Source: ZC4RG20 sp964518995
Lineage (GTDB): Bacteria > Pseudomonadota > Gammaproteobacteria > Steroidobacterales > Rariloculaceae
Assembly: GCA_964518995.1 (NCBI GenBank)
Contig: CAZFJU010000073.1
Span: forward strand, 1 to 18,103
DNA: 18,103 nucleotides
Reading direction: 5' to 3'
Positions 6,563-14,352 of this stretch are shown here, one piece after another. The number at the start of each line of letters is the position of its first letter. The first letter of the stretch is position 1. The translations under genes and the position numbers were made by a program. The notes below the pieces were generated by a model. That model was not told the DNA's origin. It did no database searches and saw only the letters and a list, made by a program, of their open reading frames with translations.

Positions 6563-8758
6563 TCAGTTGACCCGCGTGCTGTCGCGCAGAATGCGCGGCG
6601 TGACGAAGATCAGCAGCTCGGCGTTGTCGTTGATCGTCTCGCGCGTCCGGAACAGATAGCCGAGGCCGGGGATGTCGCCGAGCACCGGCACCTTGTTGAC
6701 GGTGTTGCGGTTCTCCGTCTCGTAGATGCCGCCGAGCACGACCGTCTCGCCATCGTTGACGATGGTGGTCGTGATGATCGAGCGCGTGTCGATGCTCGGC
6801 ACTAGACCGCCGGTTGCGCTCGGCACGACCTGGCCGACCGAGTCCTTGGTCACGATCAGATCCATGATGACGCGGTCGTCCGGTGTGATCTGCGGCGTCA
6901 CGGTCAGGCTGAGCACGGCTTGCTTGAACTGAGTCGTCGTCGCGCCGCTCGATGCCGACTCCTGATACGGGATCTCGACACCCTGCTCGATGCGGGCCTC
7001 CTTCTGGTTGGCCGTGATGACCCGCGGCGTCGAGATGACTTCGCCCTTGCCCTCGGCCTGCAGCGCGGACAGCTCGAGGTCGACGAGATAGTCGGAGTTC
7101 AGGATCGCGAGCGCGAAGGAGCCGGCGGGGTTGGCGACCGGCAGGTTCACGTTGTAGCGCTGGTTGGCCGCGCCGAGCGTGACCGGGAACGGGCTGCCGG
7201 TGCCCTGCAGGTTGTTGAGCGCCGATCGCACGATCGTGTCGGAGCCGGCGGACGTGCCCGTGAGCGACACCATGCCGTTGCTGCCCCGGTCATCGACGAT
7301 CGTCGTACCGAAGCGCACCCCGAGGTTGCGCGTGTAGTCGTCGTTGACGATGACGATGCGCGACTCGATCAGCACCTGACGGACTGGGATATCGAGCGTG
7401 GTCACCAGCCGGCGAACGTCGCCGAGTCGGTCCGACGTATCCTGCACCAGCAGCGTATTCGTGCGCTCGTCGACGGCGACGCTGCCGCGCTGCGAGACCA
7501 GAGCATTCGTGGAGCCGCCGCCGCGGATCAGGTTGGCCAGCTCCGCCGCCTTGGCGTAGTTCACCTGAATGAACTCGGAGCGCAGCGGCTCGAGCTCCTG
7601 AATCGCGCGCTGTGCCTGCAGCTGCGCCTGCTCGCGCGCGGCGATTTCTTGCGCCGGGGCAACGATCATCACGTTGCCGTTGCGGCGCATGTCGAGACCC
7701 TTCGTCGTCAGCAGGATATCGAGCGCCTGGTCCCAAGGGACATTCTGCAGCCGGAGCGTGACGCTGCCCTGTACGGTGTCGCTGACCACGATGTTGAGCC
7801 CACTGGTTTCGGCGAGCAGCTGCAGCACCGCACGGGTCTCGATGTCCTGGAAGTTCAACGTCAGGCGCTCGCCGACATACTCCTTGTTGCTGTCGAAGAT
7901 ACCGGGCATCGCCTCTTGCTCGACGGGCGGCTGCAGCTCGAGCGTGAAGATGTTGTCCGACTGGTAGGCGAGCTGCTCGTACGGCGATGATGCGGTGACG
8001 ACGAGCCGCGCATTGCGGTCATTGCGCACGGCGTCGATCGCCGCGACCGGCGTCGCGAAGTCCGTGACGTCGAGGCGGCGCAGCAGATCGGACGGCAGCG
8101 CCGTATCGCGGAACTCGACGACAATGCGCCCGCCTTCCTCGCGAACATCCACGGTCGTGCGCGGATCGCTGAGCTGCACGACGACTTGGCCCGCGCCGTC
8201 CGGCCCGCGCCGGAAATCGATGTGGTCGATCGAGCGCGCGCCGGGCGCGGTGCTGCGCGGCGGCACGCTCATCGGCTGGCTCGCCGGCTGCCCGGCAAAG
8301 CTCGATGCCTGCGCCGACGACGCGCCCTGACCGAGCATCACGTACACCGTGTCGCCGTCGACGCGAGTACCGTACGGCACCATCGCGTTCAGATTGAGCA
8401 CAACGCGTGTGCGGCCGCTCGATTCGGCGGTTTGGATGTTCCGCAGCGGGCCGAGATTGACGTCCTGCCGGCGAGGTGCGGCGAGCGCCGTTTCCGGCAG
8501 GTCCACCGAGATGCGGGCCGGATCGTCGATCGTGAACGTGCGCGGTTCTGGCGCCGGACCGTCCAGCTGCAGGCGCAGCTCGAGCCGCTGACCGGTCAAC
8601 GGCTGAACGTCGATTCCGCGCAGCGAGCGAGCGGCGTCGCCCTGCGCAGCCGCCGTCCCGGTGAACATGAGCGCCGCCGCAGCCCAACCGAGGAGGGCGG
8701 CGCCGCGCCGGAGCGCGCTGCAATCCCGTCCGGGTCTAACACGTGCTGGCATAGACAT
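6563..8758 (-). CDS. pilQ: PilQ, type IV pilus outer-membrane secretin
   Basis: The 731-residue precursor forms the outer-membrane ring through which the pilus passes. Residues 1-38 are a Sec signal peptide with a long basic start and an AAA end. Two AMIN peptidoglycan-binding domains follow (about 45-130 and 175-260). Next is an STN/secretin-N domain (RLTLNFQDIETRAVLQLLAE, about 300-375), then a NolW-like N1 domain (FIQVNYAKAAELANLI to LVTTLDIP). The C-terminal secretin barrel carries ISTPRVITANQKEARIEQG, VTPQI and VPVLGDIPGLGYLFR, ending LLIFVTPRI. Length and domain order match PilQ. I start at the ATG at 8758 because GGGAG lies 8 nt before it; the frame extends 29 codons further but overlaps pilP. 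It is last in pilMNOPQ, 34 nt after pilP, whose product contacts it. It is needed for twitching and often for DNA uptake. Confidence 0.95.
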   Translation of the reverse strand: MSMPARVRPGRDCSALRRGAALLGWAAAALMFTGTAAAQGDAARSLRGIDVQPLTGQRLELRLQLDGPAPEPRTFTIDDPARISVDLPETALAAPRRQDVNLGPLRNIQTAESSGRTRVVLNLNAMVPYGTRVDGDTVYVMLGQGASSAQASSFAGQPASQPMSVPPRSTAPGARSIDHIDFRRGPDGAGQVVVQLSDPRTTVDVREEGGRIVVEFRDTALPSDLLRRLDVTDFATPVAAIDAVRNDRNARLVVTASSPYEQLAYQSDNIFTLELQPPVEQEAMPGIFDSNKEYVGERLTLNFQDIETRAVLQLLAETSGLNIVVSDTVQGSVTLRLQNVPWDQALDILLTTKGLDMRRNGNVMIVAPAQEIAAREQAQLQAQRAIQELEPLRSEFIQVNYAKAAELANLIRGGGSTNALVSQRGSVAVDERTNTLLVQDTSDRLGDVRRLVTTLDIPVRQVLIESRIVIVNDDYTRNLGVRFGTTIVDDRGSNGMVSLTGTSAGSDTIVRSALNNLQGTGSPFPVTLGAANQRYNVNLPVANPAGSFALAILNSDYLVDLELSALQAEGKGEVISTPRVITANQKEARIEQGVEIPYQESASSGATTTQFKQAVLSLTVTPQITPDDRVIMDLIVTKDSVGQVVPSATGGLVPSIDTRSIITTTIVNDGETVVLGGIYETENRNTVNKVPVLGDIPGLGYLFRTRETINDNAELLIFVTPRILRDSTRVN

Positions 8759-8792
8759 GAGGTTCACTCCCAAAATACCTTTTGCAGGCGCG

Positions 8793-9326
8793 TCAGTCGC
8801 GGAGCGAGACGGCCGCCGGACGTTCGATATAGCTGCCGAGACCATCCGGGATGATCTCGACGAGCGCGATTTGGTTTTGCGTGATCGACAGGATTCGCCC
8901 GTAGTTCTGCCCCATGTGGTTGCCCACCTGGACGCGGTGGATCAGCCCGTCACTGTCCTGGACGAGCCCGAACCACGCGCCCGATTGCTCGAGCGTGCCC
9001 ACCATGCGCAGCGTGTCGAGCGAATAGCGCTCGAGGAACTCGCGCGGCCGGTCGAGGTCTGGCCCCGGCACGGCGTTTGGACCGGTGCCTACGCGGCGGG
9101 CCGGTTGATCCGGCATGAACGGGCTGCGGCGACCATCCGGAACGTAGGCGAACGTCGGCGGCGGCCGCACCTGCGGCAACGGCTCGATGCGTCCACCCGG
9201 GCGCAACTTGATCGTATCGATCCAGGCGTGCAGATCGTCGTTGCCGCCCGCGCAGCCGGTGAGGCCGACGACGGCGGCCGCGCAGAGCAGCATCTTGCTG
9301 AAGGCGGCGCGTTGCATCGACATCAT
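8793..9326 (-). CDS. pilP: PilP, inner-membrane lipoprotein of the pilus alignment complex
   Basis: The 177-residue lipoprotein has a signal peptide ending in the lipobox LTGC, with Cys25 the lipidated residue. A proline-rich flexible linker follows (about 35-90). The C-terminal HR-like beta domain includes YSLDTLRMVGTLEQSGAWFGLVQDSDG and HRVQVGNHMGQNYGRI, the conserved PilP core that docks on the periplasmic domain of PilQ. The frame is open further upstream over pilO, but the ATG at 9326 overlaps the pilO stop as ATGA and has AGAGGA 9 nt upstream. ATGs at 9323 and 9317 are near-equivalent alternatives. PilP links the PilMNO inner-membrane platform to the secretin. Confidence 0.94.
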   Translation of the reverse strand: MMSMQRAAFSKMLLCAAAVVGLTGCAGGNDDLHAWIDTIKLRPGGRIEPLPQVRPPPTFAYVPDGRRSPFMPDQPARRVGTGPNAVPGPDLDRPREFLERYSLDTLRMVGTLEQSGAWFGLVQDSDGLIHRVQVGNHMGQNYGRILSITQNQIALVEIIPDGLGSYIERPAAVSLRD

Positions 9327-9925
9327 CCCGCCGTGTCCTCTTCCATGTAGCGGTACGTCTTCGCGGTCACGTCGAGCGTAAGCTCGTCGTACGCATTCTG
9401 CGTCGCCGGCGTGATCGTAATATCGTGCAGCGTCACGATTCTGGGCAATGCTGCGATGCCGGATACGAAATTTCCGATCTCGTGATAGCTGCCCACGTAA
9501 CGCAGTCGAATCGGCTGCTCGGCGTAGAAATCGCGCTGGATCTCGCCGAGCGGCTGGAACAGCTTTTCCTCGAGGCCCGCGCCGAGCCCGGTCTGCGAGA
9601 TATCGACGAGCAGGCTCGGCACCTCGGTCCGGCCCGGCAGTTGCCGCAGCATGGTGCCGAACGACCGTTCGATCTCCGCGAGCTGCTCCCTGTAAGCATC
9701 GAAGTTCGCCGTTTTGCGCTGCTTCTGATCGAAGGTCGCGCGCAGCTCCTGCTCCTGCAGCCGCGCCCGGTCGAGAGCGGGCATTTCGCTCTTCACGACG
9801 AAGTGCCAGGTGCCGCCTGCGACCACGGCGACGAACGCGATCGCGACGGCGCCGATGCGAAACGGCAGCGGCCAGCGCCCCGGATCGTTGGTGTCCAACG
9901 CTCGCAACTGCTCGATGAAATTCAT
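9323..9925 (-). CDS. pilO: PilO, inner-membrane alignment complex protein
   Basis: The 200-residue protein has a short cytoplasmic N-terminus and one transmembrane helix (about 23-44). A coiled-coil stretch rich in Glu, Gln and Arg follows (about 50-95). The ferredoxin-like periplasmic domain includes QTGLGAGLEEKLFQPLGE and YAEQPIRLRYVGSYHEIGNFVSGIAALPRIVTL, the classic PilO signature. It pairs with PilN through both the coiled coil and the periplasmic fold and carries PilP. The start overlaps the pilN stop by ATGA, and its own stop overlaps pilP the same way, as expected for subunits made in fixed ratio. The length is close to Pseudomonas PilO (207 residues). Confidence 0.94.
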   Translation of the reverse strand: MNFIEQLRALDTNDPGRWPLPFRIGAVAIAFVAVVAGGTWHFVVKSEMPALDRARLQEQELRATFDQKQRKTANFDAYREQLAEIERSFGTMLRQLPGRTEVPSLLVDISQTGLGAGLEEKLFQPLGEIQRDFYAEQPIRLRYVGSYHEIGNFVSGIAALPRIVTLHDITITPATQNAYDELTLDVTAKTYRYMEEDTAG

Positions 9926-10488
9926 CGCGGCACCTCGAGGTTATCGGCCATCGGGACTTGCCGGGCGGCGAGCGTGAAGCGTGAATTGCGCGCCGCGCCC
10001 ACGTCGCGCGTCTCGACGACCTCGAGAGCCGGATCACGCATCCAGGCAGAGCCGTCGATATTGCGCATCAAGGCCGATACGCGCGTGCTCGATTGCGCCT
10101 CGCCTTTGAGCTCGATCCGCGTGCCGCTCTGCCTGACCTCGGTCAGATGCACGCCTTCCGGAAGGGTCGCGACAAGCTCGTCGAAAAGGTGCACGACCTC
10201 GGGCCGCGACCGCTGCAGCTGATCGATGATCTCCATGCGCGCGAGCAGCCTGTTCTTTTGTGTCTCGAGCCCGGAGATTTCTGCGATCTGCTGATCGAGA
10301 GTGGCGATCTCGGAGCGCAAAATCTGGTTCCGTGCCTGCTGATTCGCGACCCAGCCCTGCACCGTGAGCTTCGATCCGTAAACGACCAGCCCGCCGATCA
10401 TCAGGGCACCGAGCAGCGCCAGCGTGAAATCCTTCTTGCGCTTCTGGCGCAGCTCTTCGCGCCATGGGAGGAGATTGATTCTCGGCAT
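9922..10488 (-). CDS. pilN: PilN, inner-membrane alignment complex protein
   Basis: The 188-residue protein opens with INLLPWRE (residues 4-11), the conserved cytoplasmic peptide that binds the groove of PilM. A basic stretch leads into one transmembrane helix (about 20-40), then a coiled coil with many Gln, Glu and Leu (about 50-95). The periplasmic domain includes LVATLPEGVHLTEVRQSGTRIELKGEA, typical of PilN. The start lies 1 nt after the pilM stop and the end overlaps pilO by ATGA. With PilM and PilO it builds the inner-membrane platform joining the cytoplasmic motor side to PilP and PilQ. The length matches the family. Confidence 0.95.
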   Translation of the reverse strand: MPRINLLPWREELRQKRKKDFTLALLGALMIGGLVVYGSKLTVQGWVANQQARNQILRSEIATLDQQIAEISGLETQKNRLLARMEIIDQLQRSRPEVVHLFDELVATLPEGVHLTEVRQSGTRIELKGEAQSSTRVSALMRNIDGSAWMRDPALEVVETRDVGAARNSRFTLAARQVPMADNLEVPR

Positions 10489-10489
10489 G

Positions 10490-11551
10490 TCAGTCGAAGC
10501 TCCGTAACGCGAGGCCGCAAGCAGTGAGCAGCGCGGTGGAGTCCTTTTCCACGCCCTGCGCCCGTGCCCGTGACGACATCTTCATTTGTCCGAGCGGGTC
10601 GCCGATCTCGGTCGGGATGCCGACCCGGCTGCCGATGACGTCGGCGACCCCGGGGATGTTCGCGCAGCCGCCGCAGACCAGGATTTGATCCGGCTGCTCT
10701 CGGCCGCTGCCGGACGCCAGGAAAAATTGCAGTGAACGGCTCACTTGCTGCGACATGTCGTCCATGAACGGATCGAGCACCTCGGGTTGGTAGTTGCTCG
10801 GCAGCCCGCCTTCTTTCTTTGCGCGGCCGGCGTCTTCCATGCTGAGCCCGTAGGTGCGCATGATCTCCTCGGTCAGCAGCTGGCCGCCAAAGGCGAAATC
10901 GCGCGTGTAGATGACTTTAAGGTCCTTGAGCACGCTGAAGGTGGTGGTGCTTGCGCCGAAATCGACGATCGCGATGAATTTGTCCGCGCCGCCATCGGGC
11001 ATCTGATGCGTCAGCAGCTGACAGGCGTTCTCGACTGCGAACGCCTCGACGTCGATCACGCGCGCGACCAGCCCCGACGCTTCGACAGCGGCTTGCCGCT
11101 GCTCGACGTTCTCCGTGCGCGTCGCGACGAGCAGCACATCGAGCATGTCCGCGTCGCGCTCGCTTTCGCCGACGACCTCGAAGTCGAAGCTGACCTCTTC
11201 CATCGGGAACGGGATGTACTGATCCGCCTGCAGCTCGACCTGGCCTTCGAGCTCCGCTTCGTTCAAGCTCTTCGGCATCTGAATGACCTTTGTGATGGCG
11301 GCATCGCCGCTGATGGCGACGGCCGCTTCACGGGACTTCGTGCCGGAGCGCTTGACGGCTCGCCGCACCGCCTCGCCGACGGCTTCGGCGTCGACGATCG
11401 CTTTTTCGTTGATGGCGTTCGGCGGGGTGGGCTCTGCGGCGTACGACTCGACACGGAAGCCCCTGCCATTTTCGACGAGCTCGATGAGCTTCACTGAGGA
11501 CGTTGTGATGTCAAGCCCTAACAACGTCTTCGTTTTGCGCCTCGCAAACAC
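10490..11551 (-). CDS. pilM: PilM, actin-like ATPase-fold cytoplasmic pilus protein
   Basis: The 353-residue product is a FtsA/actin-fold protein. LLGLDITTSSVKLIEL (10-25) is the first phosphate motif. IAIVDFGASTTTFSVL (about 194-209) is the second, and ILVCGGCANIPG (about 290-301) the adenosine motif. All three nucleotide-binding motifs look intact. I start at the GTG at 11551 because AAAGGA sits 6 nt upstream; a TTG seven codons earlier would place that ribosome site inside the gene. The resulting length is within one residue of Pseudomonas PilM. It is the first gene of pilMNOPQ and diverges from mrcA. PilM binds the N-terminus of PilN and connects the complex to the PilB/PilT motors, which are not in this window. 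Expression may depend on the CRP-like site upstream. Confidence 0.95.
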   Translation of the reverse strand: MFARRKTKTLLGLDITTSSVKLIELVENGRGFRVESYAAEPTPPNAINEKAIVDAEAVGEAVRRAVKRSGTKSREAAVAISGDAAITKVIQMPKSLNEAELEGQVELQADQYIPFPMEEVSFDFEVVGESERDADMLDVLLVATRTENVEQRQAAVEASGLVARVIDVEAFAVENACQLLTHQMPDGGADKFIAIVDFGASTTTFSVLKDLKVIYTRDFAFGGQLLTEEIMRTYGLSMEDAGRAKKEGGLPSNYQPEVLDPFMDDMSQQVSRSLQFFLASGSGREQPDQILVCGGCANIPGVADVIGSRVGIPTEIGDPLGQMKMSSRARAQGVEKDSTALLTACGLALRSFD

Positions 11552-11618
11552 GAGTTTTCCTTTCCACCGCAACAGGTTGGGTTAGAATTCCATTGAGCGC
11601 CCGGGAATTGCCGATTTA

Positions 11619-11624
11619 ACTGTA
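11619..11624 (-). promoter_or_regulatory. Possible pilM -10 element
   Basis: TACAGT on the minus strand matches TATAAT at 4 of 6 positions and would give a start point near 11612, a leader of about 60 nt before the pilM GTG. The -35 region (about 11642-11647) is poor, as expected for an activator-dependent promoter. Tentative. Confidence 0.3.
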
Positions 11625-11645
11625 TCCCACATCATGGCGATGCCT

Positions 11646-11661
11646 CGTGATACACATCACG
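11646..11661. promoter_or_regulatory. CRP/Vfr-family binding-site-like palindrome
   Basis: CGTGATACACATCACG contains the exact CRP core GTGA-N6-TCAC inside a 6-bp-arm perfect inverted repeat. Its centre (11653.5) is 41.5 bp upstream of the predicted pilM start point, the class II activator position. It is about 200 bp from mrcA. Binding is inferred from the motif only. Confidence 0.45.
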
Positions 11662-11854
11662 GATACCGGGATTGGCGTATGCTCGATCTCTTGGCTGTGC
11701 TCGGAGGATGGGCCCGTTATCCTAGGCTTGGCGGCCGGCAAGACGCCCCGGGACGGGTGGTTTCGCGTCTCCACCGTTAGGTAGGTCTGCCCATCGGGCG
11801 CGACTATGCACAACGCTTTTTAGCCGGGCAAGGATATATACGGCACAATCTGCG

Positions 11855-14341
11855 ATGAAATCTATATTGCGATGGTTGCTTGCTTTTTCTGTCGGCGGTG
11901 CGGCGTTCGTCGTTGCCATCGCGGCCGCTTTCGTCGGTCTGTACTATTACGTCGAACCGGGCCTCCCCGACGCGGAAGAGCTGCGCGATACGCGTTTTCA
12001 GATCCCATTGCGGGTCTACTCACGCGATGGCCGTCTGATGCAGGAGTTCGGCGCGCAGAAGCGTTCGCCCGTCTCGTACGATGAGATCCCGCAGATGCTC
12101 ATCGACGCGCTAGTCGCCGCCGAGGACGACAGCTTCTTCGTTCATCCCGGGTTCGATGTCATCGCCACGACGAGGGCGGCGGTCCGCTACGTCATATCGG
12201 GCGATGATCGCGTGCCGGGCGGCAGCACGATTACGCAGCAGGTCGCGCGAGAGTATTTTCTCAACCGCGACTATTCGCCGATCAGGAAATTCCGCGAGCT
12301 GATTCTCGCGTTTCGTATCGAGAGGCAGTTCTCCAAGACCGAGATTCTCGAGCTGTTCTTCAATACGTTCTTCTTCGGCCAGCAGTCGTACGGCGTCGCC
12401 GCAGCCGCGCAGACCTATTTCGGCAAGGAGCTGCGCGAGTTGACCCTATCCGACATCGCGATTCTTGCCGGCATCCCGCAAGCGCCGTCGCGTCACAACC
12501 CGATCTACAGCACCGAGAACGCGAAGAATCGCCGTGCCTATGTGCTCCGCCGCATGCGTGAGCTCAATATGATCGACGATCAGCAACATCGCGAAGCCGA
12601 GGAGGCGCCGATCAGCGGGGAACGGCACGGCCTCGAGATGCAGCTTGCCGCGCCGTACGTCGCCGAGATGGCGCGCGCCGAGATGATCCGGCGGTTTGGT
12701 CAGTCCGCGGCGTATACGGCAGGGTTCAAGGTCACGACGACGGTCGATAGCCGCCTGCAGGTCGCGGCGCAGCGCGCCGTTCGCGCGGGCGTCACGGCTT
12801 ACGATGCGCGGCACGGCTATCGGGGGCCGGTCGCGCGGCTCGAGCTGCCGGCGGGCGTCGCGGCGGAAGAGGCGCTGCCGGTGTTCGACGAGGCGCAGTT
12901 GCGCGAGGCGCTCGCGGATTATCCGACGCTGGTCGGGCTCGAGACCGGTATCGTGCTCGGCGCGGGCGAGCGCGACGGCGAGGTGTTCCTGCGGTCGAGC
13001 GGCCGCGAGACCATCGGGCTTGCGGCAGTGTCATGGGCGGCCCGTTACCTCGACGATGACAGGACCGGGCCGCGGCCGACGACCGTTGCGGCCGTGCTCG
13101 CTCCGGGCGACATCGTCCGGTTCCGGCGGCTCGAGGACGGCACCTTGCGGCTCGCGCAGCTCCCGGAAGTGCAGGGTGCGCTCGTGGCCGTTGATCCGGC
13201 CGACGGCGCGATCGTTGCACTCAGCGGCGGCTTCGACTTCTATCTCGACAGCTACAATCGCGCGGTGCAGGCGAAGCGCCAGCCCGGCTCGGCGATCAAG
13301 CCGTTCGTTTACTCAGCGGCGCTCGAGAACGGATACAACGTCGCGTCTATCGTCAACGACGCACCGCTCGCGATTCAGGATGCCGAGCTCGAGATGATCT
13401 GGCGGCCTGGCAACTATACCGGCCGGACCTACGGGCCGGTGAGCCTGCGGTATGCGCTGGTGCGCTCACTGAATCTCGCGACGTTACGTGTCATACGCGA
13501 TGTCGGCGTGCTGAACACCGTCCGCCATCTGCGCCGCTTCGGCTTCGACGATCTCGCTTTGCCGCCGAATGCAACGTTGGCGCTCGGCACCGGCAGCATG
13601 TCGCCGCTCGATCTCGCGGCCGGCTACGCTGTGTTCGCGAACGGTGGATTCGGGGTCGAGCCATACTTTATCGATCGCATCGAGGATGCGACGGGCGAGC
13701 CGCTGTATGTGGCGAGACCGGCGATGGCCTGTCTCGACTGCGGAGACCTTCAGCCGAACGGCCGCGATGCGGGCAGCCTCGAGTCGATTCACGGGGCCGC
13801 CGACCTCTACCCGCGCTTGCGCGTGGCATCGCGCGCGATCACACCGCAGAACGCGTACCTGGTCGCGGATATGATGAAGGATGTCGTCGCTCCGGGCGGT
13901 ACCGGCAATGCGGCCCGGCGGGCGCTCGGGCGTGACGACATCGGCGGCAAGACGGGCACGACCGACGACAATCGCGATGCGTGGTTCGCCGGCTTCCATC
14001 CGAGCGTGGCGACCGTCGCCTGGGTCGGCTTCAATACCAATCGCCCGCTCGGCAGGAACGAGCAGGGCGGGGTCACCGCGATCCCGATCTGGGCGGAGTT
14101 CATGGAAGAGGCGCTCGCCGGCGTGCCGCAGCGCTGGCCGGACACGCCGCCCGGCGTCGTCAACGTCCGGATCAATCCGCGCAACGGCCTGCGCGCGAAC
14201 GGCTGCAACGAAAACTCCGTGTTCGAATTATTCCGTGTGAGCCAGGTCCCGGATGCGGAGCCCGAATGCGCACCGCAGATGCGGCGCGCGCCGGGCACGA
14301 TCGACGTGCCGGTGGTTCCCTCGACTGACAAAATTTTCTGA
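11855..14341 (+). CDS. mrcA: Penicillin-binding protein 1A, bifunctional peptidoglycan synthase
   Basis: The 828-residue class A PBP polymerises lipid II and cross-links peptidoglycan. One transmembrane anchor spans residues 7-31. The GT51 glycosyltransferase domain (about 45-225) has catalytic Glu90 in EDDSFFVHPG, GGSTITQQ (122-129) and RKFRELILAFRIE (144-156, second Glu at 147). A PBP1a-type OB insertion follows (about 320-430). The transpeptidase has SAIK (Ser479, Lys482), SLN (538-540) and KTGT (699-702), so all catalytic motifs are intact. The length fits the 820-850 residues of gammaproteobacterial PBP1A. The ATG at 11855 gives a normal short cytoplasmic tail, although no strong ribosome site is visible. 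It is divergent from pilM, as in Pseudomonas, and followed 11 nt later by a small gene of unknown function. Active in the periplasm, usually with an outer-membrane activator such as LpoA. Confidence 0.96.
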   Translation: MKSILRWLLAFSVGGAAFVVAIAAAFVGLYYYVEPGLPDAEELRDTRFQIPLRVYSRDGRLMQEFGAQKRSPVSYDEIPQMLIDALVAAEDDSFFVHPGFDVIATTRAAVRYVISGDDRVPGGSTITQQVAREYFLNRDYSPIRKFRELILAFRIERQFSKTEILELFFNTFFFGQQSYGVAAAAQTYFGKELRELTLSDIAILAGIPQAPSRHNPIYSTENAKNRRAYVLRRMRELNMIDDQQHREAEEAPISGERHGLEMQLAAPYVAEMARAEMIRRFGQSAAYTAGFKVTTTVDSRLQVAAQRAVRAGVTAYDARHGYRGPVARLELPAGVAAEEALPVFDEAQLREALADYPTLVGLETGIVLGAGERDGEVFLRSSGRETIGLAAVSWAARYLDDDRTGPRPTTVAAVLAPGDIVRFRRLEDGTLRLAQLPEVQGALVAVDPADGAIVALSGGFDFYLDSYNRAVQAKRQPGSAIKPFVYSAALENGYNVASIVNDAPLAIQDAELEMIWRPGNYTGRTYGPVSLRYALVRSLNLATLRVIRDVGVLNTVRHLRRFGFDDLALPPNATLALGTGSMSPLDLAAGYAVFANGGFGVEPYFIDRIEDATGEPLYVARPAMACLDCGDLQPNGRDAGSLESIHGAADLYPRLRVASRAITPQNAYLVADMMKDVVAPGGTGNAARRALGRDDIGGKTGTTDDNRDAWFAGFHPSVATVAWVGFNTNRPLGRNEQGGVTAIPIWAEFMEEALAGVPQRWPDTPPGVVNVRINPRNGLRANGCNENSVFELFRVSQVPDAEPECAPQMRRAPGTIDVPVVPSTDKIF

Positions 14342-14352
14342 GTCAACTCGCG

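Larger units (their letters stand above)
11552..11854. other. Divergent pilM/mrcA control region
   Basis: These 303 bp separate two genes that start in opposite directions, so promoters for both should lie here. I can propose a pilM promoter and a CRP-like site (listed separately). For mrcA no good -35/-10 pair or ribosome site is visible; TATATA at 11835-11840 is the best -10-like word, but it lies only 15 bp before the ATG. Small frames on the minus strand within the gap lack ribosome sites and recognisable protein sequence. Confidence 0.5.

Noticed and set aside
6920..7990. A 356-codon plus-strand frame
   Set aside because: It is antisense to the conserved secretin gene pilQ, with a low-complexity Arg/Asp/Val/Leu composition and no ribosome site.
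10745..11497. A 250-codon plus-strand frame
   Set aside because: It lies wholly opposite pilM; its sequence shows no recognisable domain.
11616..11919. Two minus-strand frames of 65 codons in the pilM-mrcA gap
   Set aside because: No ribosome sites or family features; one overlaps the start of mrcA and the other the regulatory palindrome.
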